64,000 nucleotides of DNA. Source: Catonia carolina. Its lineage: Eukaryota; Arthropoda; Insecta; Hemiptera; Achilidae. The notes under the pieces were generated by a model. That model was not told where the DNA came from. It searched no databases and saw nothing but the letters and a program-made list of their open reading frames with translations. The stretch lies in assembly GCA_035578175.1 (NCBI GenBank), contig JAQMRL010000003.1, positions 55,164,672 through 55,228,671 of the forward strand, written 5' to 3'. Made by a program: the position numbers and the translations under genes. Shown here piece after piece: positions 22,832 through 34,285 of this stretch. Numbering within the stretch: position 1 is the first letter of the stretch; each line of letters starts with the position of its first letter.

Positions 22832-23216
22832 AGCTCCGTGTAGTTGGAAGGAATGTAGTGCGTTGTTATAGTATATACTGGGAGAATGAATAAGTGTTAG
22901 TAGTGTTTCACTGCTGCTGCATTTGTAGTGGTAGCGTGTAGTAACTAGACTAAAAAAATATTCTTATCATTCGGCGCATTTATTTAACAAATACCTACCG
23001 GGTTATTAACTTGGTCGGATTCATAATATTTAACTTACCAATTTATATCAAAATATGTAAATAAATAGATGTAATAAATACAAACGAATATGTTAAAAAT
23101 GGAAAGTTAGAAAACGGATGTTTTGTATCAGAGTAATATAACAATCGTTCTCCCAGCATGCGTCACTCATTCAATATATCTCACCCGTACCCTTCACCCT
23201 GCAACTACGCGGAGCT
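22832..23216. mobile_element. MITE-like element with diverged inverted ends
   Basis: 'agctccgtgtagttg' at 22832-22846 pairs with the complement of 23202-23216 (14 of 15). Further in, 'ctgggagaa' near 22878 pairs with the complement near 23147-23155. No coding content. Target duplication not resolved. Confidence 0.45.
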
Positions 23217-23414
23217 TGGAACCGCGTAATAAATACCAGTATTTTCATAAACCGTCGCCATTACCAAAAGTGACCCCATAATCTCATATCGCTTCGTTTT
23301 ATTTAATAATAGTGTATATTTTTTTTTAAAAGGCAGGCACTTTTGATCCATAACAGGCAGGTGGAGTGTTAAAATTTTGAACTTGATTTGCTAGTTCTAG
23401 GGCACCAAAAAATA

Positions 23415-24369
23415 ACGGGTGATTCAAAAAGAGCGCCGGTTTTTAAACGGCTGGTAAATTTTTGTTTATCGGTTGGCAACATATTTAGACCTCATTTCTA
23501 TTTCGGAGAACATTCCGATTGACGATTCAGTTGTAGTTTCTCTTGTTCGCAGTGTAGTACTCTCGCAGTCTGTGTCTAACCATGGAGAAGTTTACTATTG
23601 CACAACGAGTGTTAATCGTCAAAACATTTTACCAGAGTGGAGAGAGTTATGCGGCTACTGTCAGGTGACTTCGCGGTACTCTAGGACGTAATGAAGCACC
23701 GAATGAATCAACAGTTCGCAGGCTCATGAAAATGTTTTTTGAGACGGGTTCAACAGTCGACCTTAAAAGTTCTGGACGTCGTCGTTCTGGCCGAACTGAG
23801 CAGAACGTTGCGTTGGTTCGTGACAGTGTGGCTGTTAGCCCAGCAAAATCAATACGTCGCCGTTCTCAACAATTGGGTTTACGATGTTCTTCTGTACGGA
23901 GAATTCTTCGGTACGATCTCCAATATCACCCGTATAAAATTCAGTTGACGCAACATTTGAAAGTGGCAGACCACCAGAAGAGACGACAGTTTGTTGACTG
24001 GGTATTGAGAAAACGGCAGGATGATGACACCTTCGCAAACAAAATTGACGCCTTGTGACTTTCATCTTTGGCGTCATCTGAAGTCATTGGTGTATGCCAA
24101 TAAACCCCGAAACATCAATGACTTGAAGGAGGAAATTCGACGGGTTATCGGGCAAATGGAAGTCGAAACTTGTCGTGCAGTAATATCCAATTTCATGGAC
24201 AGAGTTGATGCGTGCCAGCGCAGTAGAGGACGACACATGCATGACATAATTTTTCATACATGAAATCGGAAGGTAAGATGAACTTGTTATGTATTTATTT
24301 TCAGTTTTTCAATAAAATAAATCTCTTAATTTGATATATCAAAACCGGCGCTCTTTTTGAATCACCCTA
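23415..24369 (+). mobile_element. Mariner-like element, internally deleted, 955 bp
   Basis: Ends are ~25-base inverted repeats sharing 'gggtgattcaaaaagagcgc' on both sides, bordered by TA at 23413-23414 and 24370-24371. The TA is the natural dinucleotide of the family A sequence 'aaaaaatagttc' into which it jumped. The transposase gene inside has lost its middle, so it could move only with a transposase supplied in trans. Confidence 0.85.
23582..24263 (+). pseudogene. Mariner-family transposase, deleted middle
   Basis: The start is ATG at 23582 (MEKFTIAQRVLIVKTFYQSG). One in-frame TGA lies at 23666-23668; the same frame then continues with the paired helix-turn-helix DNA-binding region (RNEAPNESTVRRL...GRRRSGRTEQNVALVRDSVA, then SIRRRSQQLG). 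It runs to the linker RRQFVDWVLRK. Near 24035-24040 the frame changes abruptly to the C-terminal part, LTPCDFHLWRHLKSLVYA, which follows the third catalytic Asp in such enzymes, and ends at 24261-24263. The segment normally carrying the first two catalytic aspartates is gone, so the protein is inactive. IS630-Tc1-mariner membership is firm from the motifs and TA-flanked TIRs. Confidence 0.85.
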
Positions 24370-24682
24370 TAGTTCGTTTATTATCATATGGCCAGCCATT
24401 ATATGACTGAATTATGTAAGAACAGCAGAGGTAGAGGTGTAAAATACACACTAGTCAGAGTTCACTTCATTCACCACAGGGTCTTGCTGTATAATGAAAT
24501 AAATTCATTATTTTCAGAGGAGATAACTGTGACTAGTATCTTTTACACCTCTACCTCTTCTGTTCTTAAATAGTTCAGTCATGTAATGGCTGACCATATG
24601 ATAATAAACATAACTATTTTTTGTAGCCCCGGAACTAGCAGATCGAGTGTAAATAATTTACCACTTCATCTGCCTGTTATGG

Positions 24683-25517
24683 GCGAATTTTTGCATATAT
24701 TAATTATTTGACATTCTCTATTCAGTATTCGAATGAGTTCAGTCTTCTTATTTTAGATAAGCGATGTACTTTTTTTATTAAATATATTTTGCAACATAAT
24801 TAGTTTTATGTTGTAAATTTTATGCTGATATACCATTTTCTTAATGAACTCTGTACAAATAATAGATAGTTTGAAAGTCCTTTATACAGTTTGTTGAATT
24901 TCATTTAAATTCATTTTTATAACAATAGTGTAAATGACAATAACGTTCATTACGATAAAAAAGCTGCGATGTAATTTAAGTTCTATTTACTGAGCAGACT
25001 GTTATTATTTCGATTGTAATAATCAAGGTCGTATTATTTCCACATTGCGCATGCGTCTTTAAGCCTACTCTCTATTATGTTTCTTGCAAAGCTAAATTTT
25101 TTTACAAAAATTTATACAGCAATCTGTGAGCAATTACTTAGTAACCTTACTACTTTTTCATTGTTGTCTACAACCACGGAAACACAAGAGAATTTTAATC
25201 TTTTTTGCTTCTATGAATAAAATTTCAGAATTTAATGTCTCGTTTTATGAATATTTTGATGTGAAGGGATAAACAATTCGAACAGATTTTCCAGGATATG
25301 AACTGATGAATAAGCTCGTTTGGTGTTCACTTTCCTTCTCATAGCTCGTATTACTAAAAGCCACATTACTCTCCTCTTGAGGAAATATACTAAGTCTGAC
25401 AAAAAAATTTTCGTTTAAAGAAGTGTCCTATATTTTAAAAAAAGTTATCATAATTTTATTTTTCATCATTACTCTGTGAAAAAATTGTATTGTTTGATTT
25501 TTGAAACGGTACTTTAC
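24683..25517. other. AT-rich spacer, nothing recognised
   Basis: No gene. A lone 'tgcgcatgcg' (about 25056-25065), resembling an NRF1-type site, stands in AT-rich sequence without other promoter features. Confidence 0.45.
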
Positions 25518-25518
25518 A

Positions 25519-25910
25519 TTTGTTGTTTAGGTCAAAAGCCGAAAGGCTGGTTTGAACCTCTAGAGGTTTTACTAAGTAAAAACGAGGAGAGAGGTTGTTT
25601 ACAATTGCCTAACTTACTTAGTTGAAAGAGTATGCTTATCAGCATGCCAGGCCCTTCGAAAATCTCGCACTTTCCACCCTGCAAATGACACCTTCACTTC
25701 ATTCACCACAGCATTTTGGCTGTATAGAGAAATTCATTACTCTTAGAGGAGATAACTCTGAGTAGTGTCTTTTACACCTCTACTTCTTTTGTTCTTAAAT
25801 AGTTTAATCATATAATTGGCTGATTATATGATAACAAACAGAACTATTTTTTGTAGCCCTTGTACCAGCAGATCGAGTGCAATTAATTTAACACCCCACC
25901 TGCCCGTTAT
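25519..25910 (-). repeat. Family A SINE-like element, minus orientation
   Basis: Runs from 'ttgttgtttaggtcaaaag' to 'caccccacctgcccgttat'. Possible imperfect flanking repeat 'tactt(t)aca'. Full family length. Confidence 0.75.
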
Positions 25911-28849
25911 ACTTACACTTATCGGTATAAATTTTATGATTTGAAAATTTTATTGACCAGTGAAGAGGTGGTCTCCATTAGTACATTCTTCGGTAGGAAC
26001 TATGGATGTTATTCGCTATTCAGATGACGAAATCTGTTTCCCGTTTTAGGTCCCGGATGTTTGGATACTTCCCTATAGCTACATCACAGACTAATTTGTT
26101 TGGATAGTTCTAACAATCGGAATTTTGATTTTGTCGTTTATATAAAAAACCATGACCACCAGAATAAAGTCTTCAGAATTAATTTTTGAAAGACCTGAAT
26201 CAACTTCAAATTATCCTAAATTCTTGTGCTGCTCCAAAGAGTTGGGCATCTTTTATTTAGGTTGGTTACAAAAAGATTTCATGAATTAAAATTTACCTTT
26301 TTATGACAGTTTTTAAGCGATTTGTAAGGAGACTTCATTTCAATAGAAACTTTTGTAGAATTATTAGTTAAATAGACAGATTCTGTTGTGCTTTTGAAAC
26401 AAAGAAACCCCTGTAATCGTTTAAGGGTTTTTCAATTCGAATTTCCACTTATTAAACACTCACATATAAGCATTTAAATTCAAAAGTTAAAGAAGTTCGG
26501 CAATTCTTTTATTCAGTTAATAAATTAAAACTTTATTTTTATTACACACATTTAACTGTGCTGCGTACTTATTTTGTTATAAACTGTGTATTTACCAATA
26601 GAAATGAAGATTATTTGAGAACCACCTCTAGCAAATTTCAACCTTTCTTCTACCAACTAAAATTTCGTGTAAAAAGTAAATCCTTTGTTTATTGTTTATT
26701 ACATATCTTCCCTGCAGCCTGAAGTTTACCCCTTCTGATTAACAAACTGTTATTTAATCAAAGAAGCTGTGTATTTTATTTCATACAACAGACCAAAGTT
26801 TTACAACTTAATAAAACTTTCTAGGTAATTAACGAGCATTGATGTTGTTTATTTATGCAAAATTTACTTGCTAATTGAATTAAAGAATATGATAATGTTT
26901 TACACGTCATTCAACTAATAATTCTTTTAAATAAAAGTTTTAAATTTCTCCTTTTTTGAGTACTTTGTGAGCACACAATTTCTTTTATAAACAAGAAATT
27001 TTTCGTTTTTTAATTTGTGAAATACTGTTAGATGTAGCTACTGTAATAAAATTGTTAATATAATTGATGTTTTACTATTATGATCTTAGTGCTTTTCTGT
27101 GGTTTTCCTTGGTCCTTCCAATTGAATACGGCTGCAGAGTTGTGTAGTTCTTAATTTAAAATTTACGTGATATACTTATTCAAGATATATTTATTCAATC
27201 AAAATCGGTATACATTCTTTAGAAATGATTTTGTGGCACTGTAATTAGAGTAGGAAATGAAAATTCAATCGTTGCATATTGACTGTTTAGTTGTGTGTCT
27301 GAACAGATGTCTTAAAGATTCAAAACTTGTAGCTTACATATAGGTTAATACACATAATTTAATGCGATTTAGAAATGTAATAGTTTTTTTTATCTAAAGA
27401 TTTTATAAATTGATCTTATCGCTGACAATCCATAGCCTACTGTAACACACTAGATAAAAATCTTAATAAAGAATTCGTCACGTACTTAAAGTGTGTTTCG
27501 TTTACTAGAGCATTCATTGATACATCTATTAACGTCAGTAATCTTTGCCTGATTTCTTTCTTATCTCAACTAACTAATTCGAATGGAACGAACTAACGAC
27601 CACGTTTCAATCCCTCTGTGATTTTAAATCTCATCCAAGTGATAGCTGCAAGGTACAAGGTAAAATTTAAAGAAATTTTTCATTGATCTTTTGCATTGAA
27701 ATTACAAATTAGTCACGGATAATTTAGTTTTAACTTTTTTTTTGTATTGTAAGCGATTCTTTTCATAAGCCTCTTCATTTTATTAGTTTCTTTTTAGTGG
27801 TCATAAAGAAACGTTTAATGTAAGGATTCATTTACTAACACAGTAGCACATCTTGGTAATATATTTTTTACTTTTAACTCTACCAATATTTATAACTAAT
27901 CTTAACTCTATACCACTAATATAAGTTGCATAACTTATGGTGCGTACTTACATGATTTACATATACTGAAAAGGTTGAATATTAATATGATTTTAAATTA
28001 CATTTTTATACTACAGTAATATTTATTTTGATTTCGTTATCGATGAACCAAATCAAGATCGCACTTTAAATCTAAGTAATGTAAAGCTCTTACGGTCACC
28101 GACTCACTGACACAAATTCTAATCTATAAAGAGGCGTCGGAGAGCAAAAATGATTAGGGCCGTTTTTGTTCCTTATGTTCCAAAACCACAAATTTTGAAA
28201 AATTAATCGTTCCACTTCGAAAAAACTTTCAACGACATGTGGTTCAGCGTTTTAAATGCATATATCTTTAGTAACTTAAAAACTTTGGTTTGCACTCCTC
28301 CCCAAAAATGGGTAAATACCAGTTTGCTTCATTTATTGCTGTGACCGATATTATTAAAGATGTTTGGCTGGTTCCAAATGGAAAAAGGTCGTGTAAAAGC
28401 GGTCAGTCCATTTTTTTACTACTTCACCAAATTTTAGGGGGAGGTACCGACCCGAAAGTCAAGACCTTGAATTTATTAGTAATATGCATACATTCTAAAT
28501 CTGTGAGCGGGAAAACTAAAAATGGCAATTTAACCCATAAGGAGGATTTGGAAGGTAAAATTGATGAAGATCTTTCTTGTTCGTCTGGTACTTAAACCGC
28601 CTGGAAAAATCTGAAATATTTGGGATTGGCCCCCTTGCGGGTACTATGCCACCTTAGAACTGTTCTCTTCGGGAAGATGTAAAATTACGTTAGTTGTTTT
28701 AGGGTTCTTCACATTTTTTTATACCTTCGGCACAAGTAATTGAAATTTAAATGTTTCAGTTTTCTGTTTAACCCTGATGATACAAACGTGCCAAATTTCA
28801 GCTCTATGTAATCGGGAAGTACAATATTTGTGATCTAATCTCTGAATGA
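25911..28849. other. Long AT-rich spacer; unrecognised frame at 28290-28595
   Basis: No supported gene. A 101-codon frame at 28290-28595 begins at TTG (first ATG at 28308) and has no domain I recognise. Its surroundings (28130-28720) are slightly less AT-rich and could be old transposon sequence. Confidence 0.4.
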
Positions 28850-28929
28850 ATCAGTCGATATTCACTTATCACTAATTTTATAGCGTCCCCATCGCGTAGT
28901 GAGCTGAGATCAAACCCATATTTTGTTTT

Positions 28930-29160
28930 TATAGGTTTAAAAGAAATTTTGAGCATTTGCGTTTCTGACATGACCAAGCCATCGTAGTTTATTTTCCAGC
29001 TCTCTTTATTAGGTTGTTCATCCCTAATTAGATAATTTCTCAGTCTATCTTTGTTTTAACTAGCATATTCACCTTAAATTTTATTTTTACCGACTGCATT
29101 TTACTCTCTGCCTTTCTTCCACCAGTCCATGTTTGTGTTGCCATTATGTAAGTCAGTATT
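28930..29160 (-). pseudogene. LINE reverse transcriptase post-RT relic
   Basis: The minus strand reads MATQTWTGGRKAESKMQSVK, then VKTKID and broken equivalents of 'NEYIR', then 'TTMAWSCQKR' as a damaged 'RWLGHVKR'. The order matches the GAETWT, ESK-Q--EMKFLR and LGH motifs of LINE ORF2. Many stops. Confidence 0.45.
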
Positions 29161-30266
29161 AGCACATTAACTTTATTTATCCAAAAATTAAAGACAAACA
29201 TACTTTTAAATGTATTTAATTAATTCTCTCTTAATCCACTCAATGAATTAAATTTGAGCAACCACTTTTCAACTTCAACTTCACTTTTTTAGACTGTAAC
29301 AATTTTTATCATAGTTTATTTATTATATCATAGTTTTTTGTATCAGTAGCAATATTATAAATACCAAAGAGATACCGTGAAGGCATTAGTTCATTTTTAT
29401 TGCCTATGAAATTTCTTAATAATTTAATTATTGACTGGTTATATGTGTTATTAATAATAATAATAATAACCTATACAGCATTACTCGGGTATTGAACAAG
29501 CGTATGTATTGTGTAGATAGGTAAATGATTCAATGCAATACGCACGCATACATTAGCAACTGCTTCGCCTGACGTTGAAGCTCTGAGATGTCATATCGCA
29601 GAACTGAACCTACAACTGGGTTAAATTAGTTCCTTAGGCATGGGCGGGGGTGTATTTATGTATTTATCTTGTATATCCATATGTGTATCATACCTACTAC
29701 TGTTCTATATTATGTGTGGATACAGTCAGGTTCAAGGAAAGTGAAACCTGTAACATAATAATCAACCACGCCTATTGTATTTGTATTATTTTCAATTTAT
29801 TCTCATTACTTACTCATTTATTATTAAACTTGTCCATTTTTATCATTTCATTATCTAGATCACCATAAAATTTATGTGCACTTGATATATAACTTATTTT
29901 ATAATGTACATACATTAAGTAATAATCATTGCTTTCTTTTTAATATTCTTTCGTTACGTAAAAGAGTTATTTTTTAATTGTTATTTAATAGTATAGGTAT
30001 CGGCACTTAATACAACGCGGAAATTATTTCTTGATTCTTTGTTTATTGCTAACAATAGAATAACATTTCAACAGTCTATCTTGGTTATAGGTTACCAAAG
30101 GAACAGTTACTCTTCACAGCGACATAACTAGATCTTTTGTGACAGAAATCGTATACTTTTTACCGCTCATAATTTTCCCTTTATAAAGAAAAGCGAAAAG
30201 TGAGTAATTTTTATGTTTTTTTAAGTCGAAAAACCAGGGCGGGTATTGTGATACTGTTATAGTACA
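29161..30266. other. AT-rich spacer, TAA microsatellite
   Basis: No gene. A (TAA)n run at about 29451-29470. Confidence 0.5.
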
Positions 30267-30267
30267 A

Positions 30268-30651
30268 TGTTGTTGTTTAGGTCATCAGTTGAAAGTTGGT
30301 TTGAACCTCTAGAGGCTCTAAGTAAAATGAGGAGTGAGGTGGTTTACCATGCCTTCCTCATTGAGTAGAAAAGTATGCTAATCAGCATGCCAGGCCCTCT
30401 GAAAAGTATCTACTTTTCACGCTACAAATGACACCTTCACTTCATTCACCACAGGGTCTGGCTATGTAAAGAAATTCATTTTAGAGGAGATAACTCTGAT
30501 TAGTGTATTTTACACCTCTATATCTTTTTTTCTTAAATGCTTTAGTCATATAATTGGCTGGCCATGTAATAAAAAAACTTAACTATTTTTGCAGCCCTTG
30601 AATTAGCCAATCGGGAGCAAATAATTTAACACTCCACCTGCCTGTTATGGG
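30268..30651 (-). repeat. Family A SINE-like element, minus orientation
   Basis: From 'tgttgtttaggtcatcagt' to 'cacctgcctgttatggg', with 'gtacaat' on both sides as a probable short target duplication. A few internal deletions. Confidence 0.75.
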
Positions 30652-30659
30652 TACAATAT

Positions 30660-31275
30660 AATACTAAATTCATCGGCAGTTAAAATCACGCTGTTTATGT
30701 GAACAACTGTTCAGGTGGTCACATTATCAACCTTATTGTAAAATGTTTATAAAGTGTGCGCTACAAATTAATTGTTTATTAAACACAGTTGCCTGTGAAC
30801 TGACACTCCCGTTCTAACCCCACGTGCATTACTATCATCTCTGATGATGAATGGATTATGTCCATTAGTATTACTTTGGATTATATTACATTAGGATTTT
30901 AGGAGTATTACTACGAGAGCTTTGCTAGGATTTCAAAAACTCAGGCTTAGGATACGTTTGCTGGACCATTTAGCCCTCTGCACTGAATCGCATCGCATCT
31001 TTTTATTTATTAACTTCTAATTCTTGATCCGTTATGTTCAGTGAACGCAGTATCACCTCCAGCGTGAATTTTTTCTTCTCTACTCACAGATTGTCCTAAG
31101 AGTACCATCCTCTTAGTGTAGATAAAATTCCTTCTCAGCTGCTCCTCAAAGATATAAGAAGCCTCTTCCATTATCACATCAATTTCGAGCTCTTTGAAAA
31201 TATTATTTGTTAGAAAAATGAAATTAGCCACAAAATATATTGTTGCTTGCTAATTGATGGTTCACATGTAATAAA
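30660..31275. other. Spacer, nothing recognised
   Basis: A 73-codon minus-strand frame (31010-31231) without recognisable domain; otherwise featureless. Confidence 0.4.
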
Positions 31276-31280
31276 AACAA

Positions 31281-32145
31281 AAATCTGGTGTGAAACATTC
31301 ACGCAACATTCTCTTCTGATGCAAATAATGAAAAATATAGCCTCAAATTAGTAATAAAACATTAGAAATAAACAAAAAAAACTAACCTGAAAAAACATAA
31401 CCTTATTTTAATCATAAGTGAATGATGCAAAATGAAAACCAACTTTAGTTTGGCTTAATAATACGGAAAATCACTCTTTCACGCTAACTAGGCTCTGTAG
31501 AGAAAAATTCTTAAAATAAAATTTGTAGACCTTTTAATTCCCTATAAATTTGATTATACGCTTTCGTCGTAAAATTCTAATAAATTTTTTTTACAGATTT
31601 TCATGGAAAAACAAAATCACTAATTACAACTAAACTGAGCGTTATACAAAGATATGTATAAAGCAAAAGTTGTAGATTTCTAAATTTTCTGGAACTTTTA
31701 TACTATACACGTTTGCCCTGAAATGCATATTAGGGCTGGAATCTTTAAAAAACCATTTTTTTTCTTCGAGAGCACAGCCTCTCCAAGAATATTTCAGCAG
31801 ACATGGCGCCTACCCTAACATGTAGAGCATAAGAAATGTAGTAAATGAGGTAATTTTTAAAGAAATCGGTTTTTTGAAAATCGCAAAAAGTGAAAAATAA
31901 CACGAGTAAAAACTACTTCAGGTTGACCGATTTTGGTAAAAATCTTCGTGTCGGTTCCTCTAGTAGTACTTAACTTAAATTTTAAGTTTCAACTTCGTAC
32001 GATGTTCCTTTCTTGAGATATTTTTTCAACACGCACGCACGCACGCACACTGAAAATGTGCATATCCGGTGAAACTCAATTTCGAAAAATCGACATGAAA
32101 ACAATACTTTCCTTCCTGTATATTCATATAGGTAAGAGAAAATAG
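31281..32145 (+). repeat. Family B repeat, long copy 1
   Basis: Runs from 'aaatctggtgtgaaacattc' to 'cataggtaagagaaaatag'. It includes the family blocks 'ggttgaccgattttgg', 'caacttcgtacgatgttcc' and an internal (CACG)n tract at about 32032-32050. Confidence 0.75.
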
Positions 32146-32174
32146 AAATAATTACTGGCTTCTTTAGTCCATTC

Positions 32175-32345
32175 TTTAGGTTAAAGTCATGGGGAGACGT
32201 AATGTAAAATCACGGGTAGAAGACAAATTTCCTGGCTCAAGAATCTTAGAGAATCTTGTTTTCCAAAACAAATCCAGAGCTATTCAGGGCAACTGTCAGT
32301 AAGGTTATCATAGCCAAGAAGATCGCCAACGTTTGATCAAACAGG
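32175..32345 (+). pseudogene. Relic 3' end of the 6843-7663-type LINE
   Basis: DNA similarity to 7500-7660: 'ggtagaagacaaatttcctg' resembles the RRRISWL region, followed by 'gaatcttagagaat', 'gccaagaagatcgccaacg' and an end 'accataagaagac' similar to the AAG tail. Reading frame lost. Confidence 0.5.
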
Positions 32346-33165
32346 CACCATAAGAAGACGATTTATTAAAAAGTTCAGGAATATTCACCTGCTTATTAAT
32401 AATACAATATTATTATAGGTTTAAACACTGTAATAATTTATTGTTGTTCCTACTCGAAATTAATTTTGTACATTATGATAAATTATTTAATTTTTAACTT
32501 GACGTTTTATAAAATTTATATAAATATAAACATTGATCGAATGTCAGTTGTAGAAATTATCTCTTTAAATAGAAACTGGAAGGCAATTTTGCATTTTATA
32601 AATTCATTTTCGAGAACCGTTATAATTGAATAGGTAACAGTAATAATATGTTATTAGTGAGCAAATATTGGTTTAATGCAATCAATTGTTAGTCTGTCTC
32701 CGTACATTATAATATCTACAATGTAATGTAATTTAACTTGTTATATATATATAATTTATGATGGGTATTGACTGATTATTCTATAGTAACTGCACTTTAT
32801 ACAAATTTAATATCCAGATCGTCTACAGTATTCCGATAATTACTTGTTTACTCTACAATTAGTAGACCAGTTCTAGAATATTTCAATTTGGTGTGTTTAC
32901 TTAGGTGTTAGATATGACTTTGTAGATATCAAAGTAAATTTAATGAGATATATGCATGAAACTGATTTTGTGTATTCAGTATAAACGTAATAAATTATAT
33001 TTATTTGGCTGTTAATTTGTTGGTGGTAATTAACATTTTAATGTTTTAAATTATTTTGTAGTTTACTACATTACCGTGTTTCGTGTTTAAATTGGATAGC
33101 ATATGCGAATTCATCTTTCTGGTTTGGTTTTAGATGTGATGCTTTGAGTAACTGTTTTTCTTGAC
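32346..33165. other. AT-rich spacer, nothing recognised
   Basis: No supported feature. Confidence 0.5.
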
Positions 33166-33182
33166 AGATTTTTCATGTTTAT

Positions 33183-33560
33183 TGTCATCAGTCGAAAGGC
33201 TGGTTTGAACCTGTAGAGGTTTTACTAAGTAAAACGAGTGAGGTGGTTTACTATTGCCTTCCTCACGGAGTGGAAAAGTACGCTTATTAGCTTGCCAGGC
33301 CCTCTGAAAAGCACAATTTTCCACTCTGCAACTGACACCTTCAATTCATTCACCACAGGATCTGGCTGTATAATGAAATTCATTACTTTCAGAGGAGATA
33401 ACTCTGATTAGTGTATTTTACGCCTCTACCTCTTCTGTTCGTAAATGATTATCATTTAATTGGCTAACCATGTGATAAGAAACAGAACTATTTATTTTAG
33501 CCCTGCAACTGACAGATTGAATGTAAATAATTTGATACTCCACCTGTCTGTTATGGGCGA
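33183..33560 (-). repeat. Family A SINE-like element with perfect 17-bp duplication
   Basis: Element from 'tgtcatcagtcgaaaggctg' to 'cacctgtctgttatgggcga', flanked by the exact 17-base repeat 'agatttttcatgtttat' at 33166-33182 and 33561-33577. This gives the cleanest boundaries for family A: the inserted unit is ~378 bases. The simple-repeat tail is missing at the left end here. Confidence 0.85.
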
Positions 33561-33925
33561 AGATTTTTCATGTTTATGGTAATAAAATTCGTATATGGTT
33601 TGTTTGCACGAAGATTAAAACTATGATTTTTAGATGCACACTGGTTCTAGTGCAAACCAGAGTACTTTAGGTAGGACAGTAACCACTTTGGTATCGAAAG
33701 CCAAATTGTAAAAAAAGCGCTATTGTAATTTCTGAAAAATTGGCCAGTCTATTCATGAAATAGGTTCCTCGATTTCAATAAATTTCCAATAGTTATCGAC
33801 TAACATTATACGTTTCGGTTCTGTTTATTATTATTTTTTTTTAATTTACACTTACAAGTGTTACTGTAGAATTTAGTATTTCCGTTCAAAAATGTGTAAA
33901 CAATTGATTTTTAACAATTGATTTT

Positions 33926-33955
33926 TAATTGACAAGTAGGCCTACTTGTCAATTA
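33926..33955. repeat. Perfect 30-base palindrome
   Basis: 'taattgacaagtagg' followed at once by its exact reverse complement, without spacer, centred at 33940/33941. No larger inverted repeat extends it. Confidence 0.8.
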
Positions 33956-34144
33956 TTCTTAGCAATAGGTAGTGTGTGTAGTGGTACAACTAGGTTGTAC
34001 ATATTCGGTTTAAATATTTATTTATTAAATATAAGAGGAAATATTTTAATCAAATTGCATTCATATTAATTTAAACTATATTTTTTAATTATTTTGTTAA
34101 CTGTTTTGGTTATTAATTTATGTAATATGTTTATTTTTTTTTCT

Positions 34145-34285
34145 TTGTTTATTTAACATCGCATCAACTTTAGTGGTCATTAGCGACGACGTTGGGTTGT
34201 AACTGTGAAGGATGAAATGATTTTTTTGTAACGTATGAAAATATGCCGTACCTGAGTGGATTTCGAACCCAAGACTAATTTTTTT
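34145..34285 (-). repeat. tRNA-derived SINE group D, degenerate
   Basis: The minus strand has a B-box-like 'gggttcgaaatcc' and ends in the group D tail, here 'gatgcgatgttaaataaac'. The A-box half is lost. Confidence 0.55.

Larger units (their letters stand above)
23348..24682. repeat. Palindromic double copy of family A, split by a mariner
   Basis: The left arm follows family A in plus orientation from 'ccataacaggcaggtgg' (23348), is interrupted by the mariner, and resumes at 24370 to about 24462. The right arm (about 24463-24682) is family A in the opposite orientation, ending 'ctgcctgttatggg'. The result is a head-to-head inverted repeat with the same terminus at both outer ends. Confidence 0.65.

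Noticed and set aside
25056..25065. NRF1-like site as a promoter
   Set aside because: A single motif without CpG enrichment, TATA or initiator context.
28290..28595. 101-codon plus-strand frame as a gene
   Set aside because: Starts at TTG, no recognised motif, no neighbouring exons; could be old repeat sequence.
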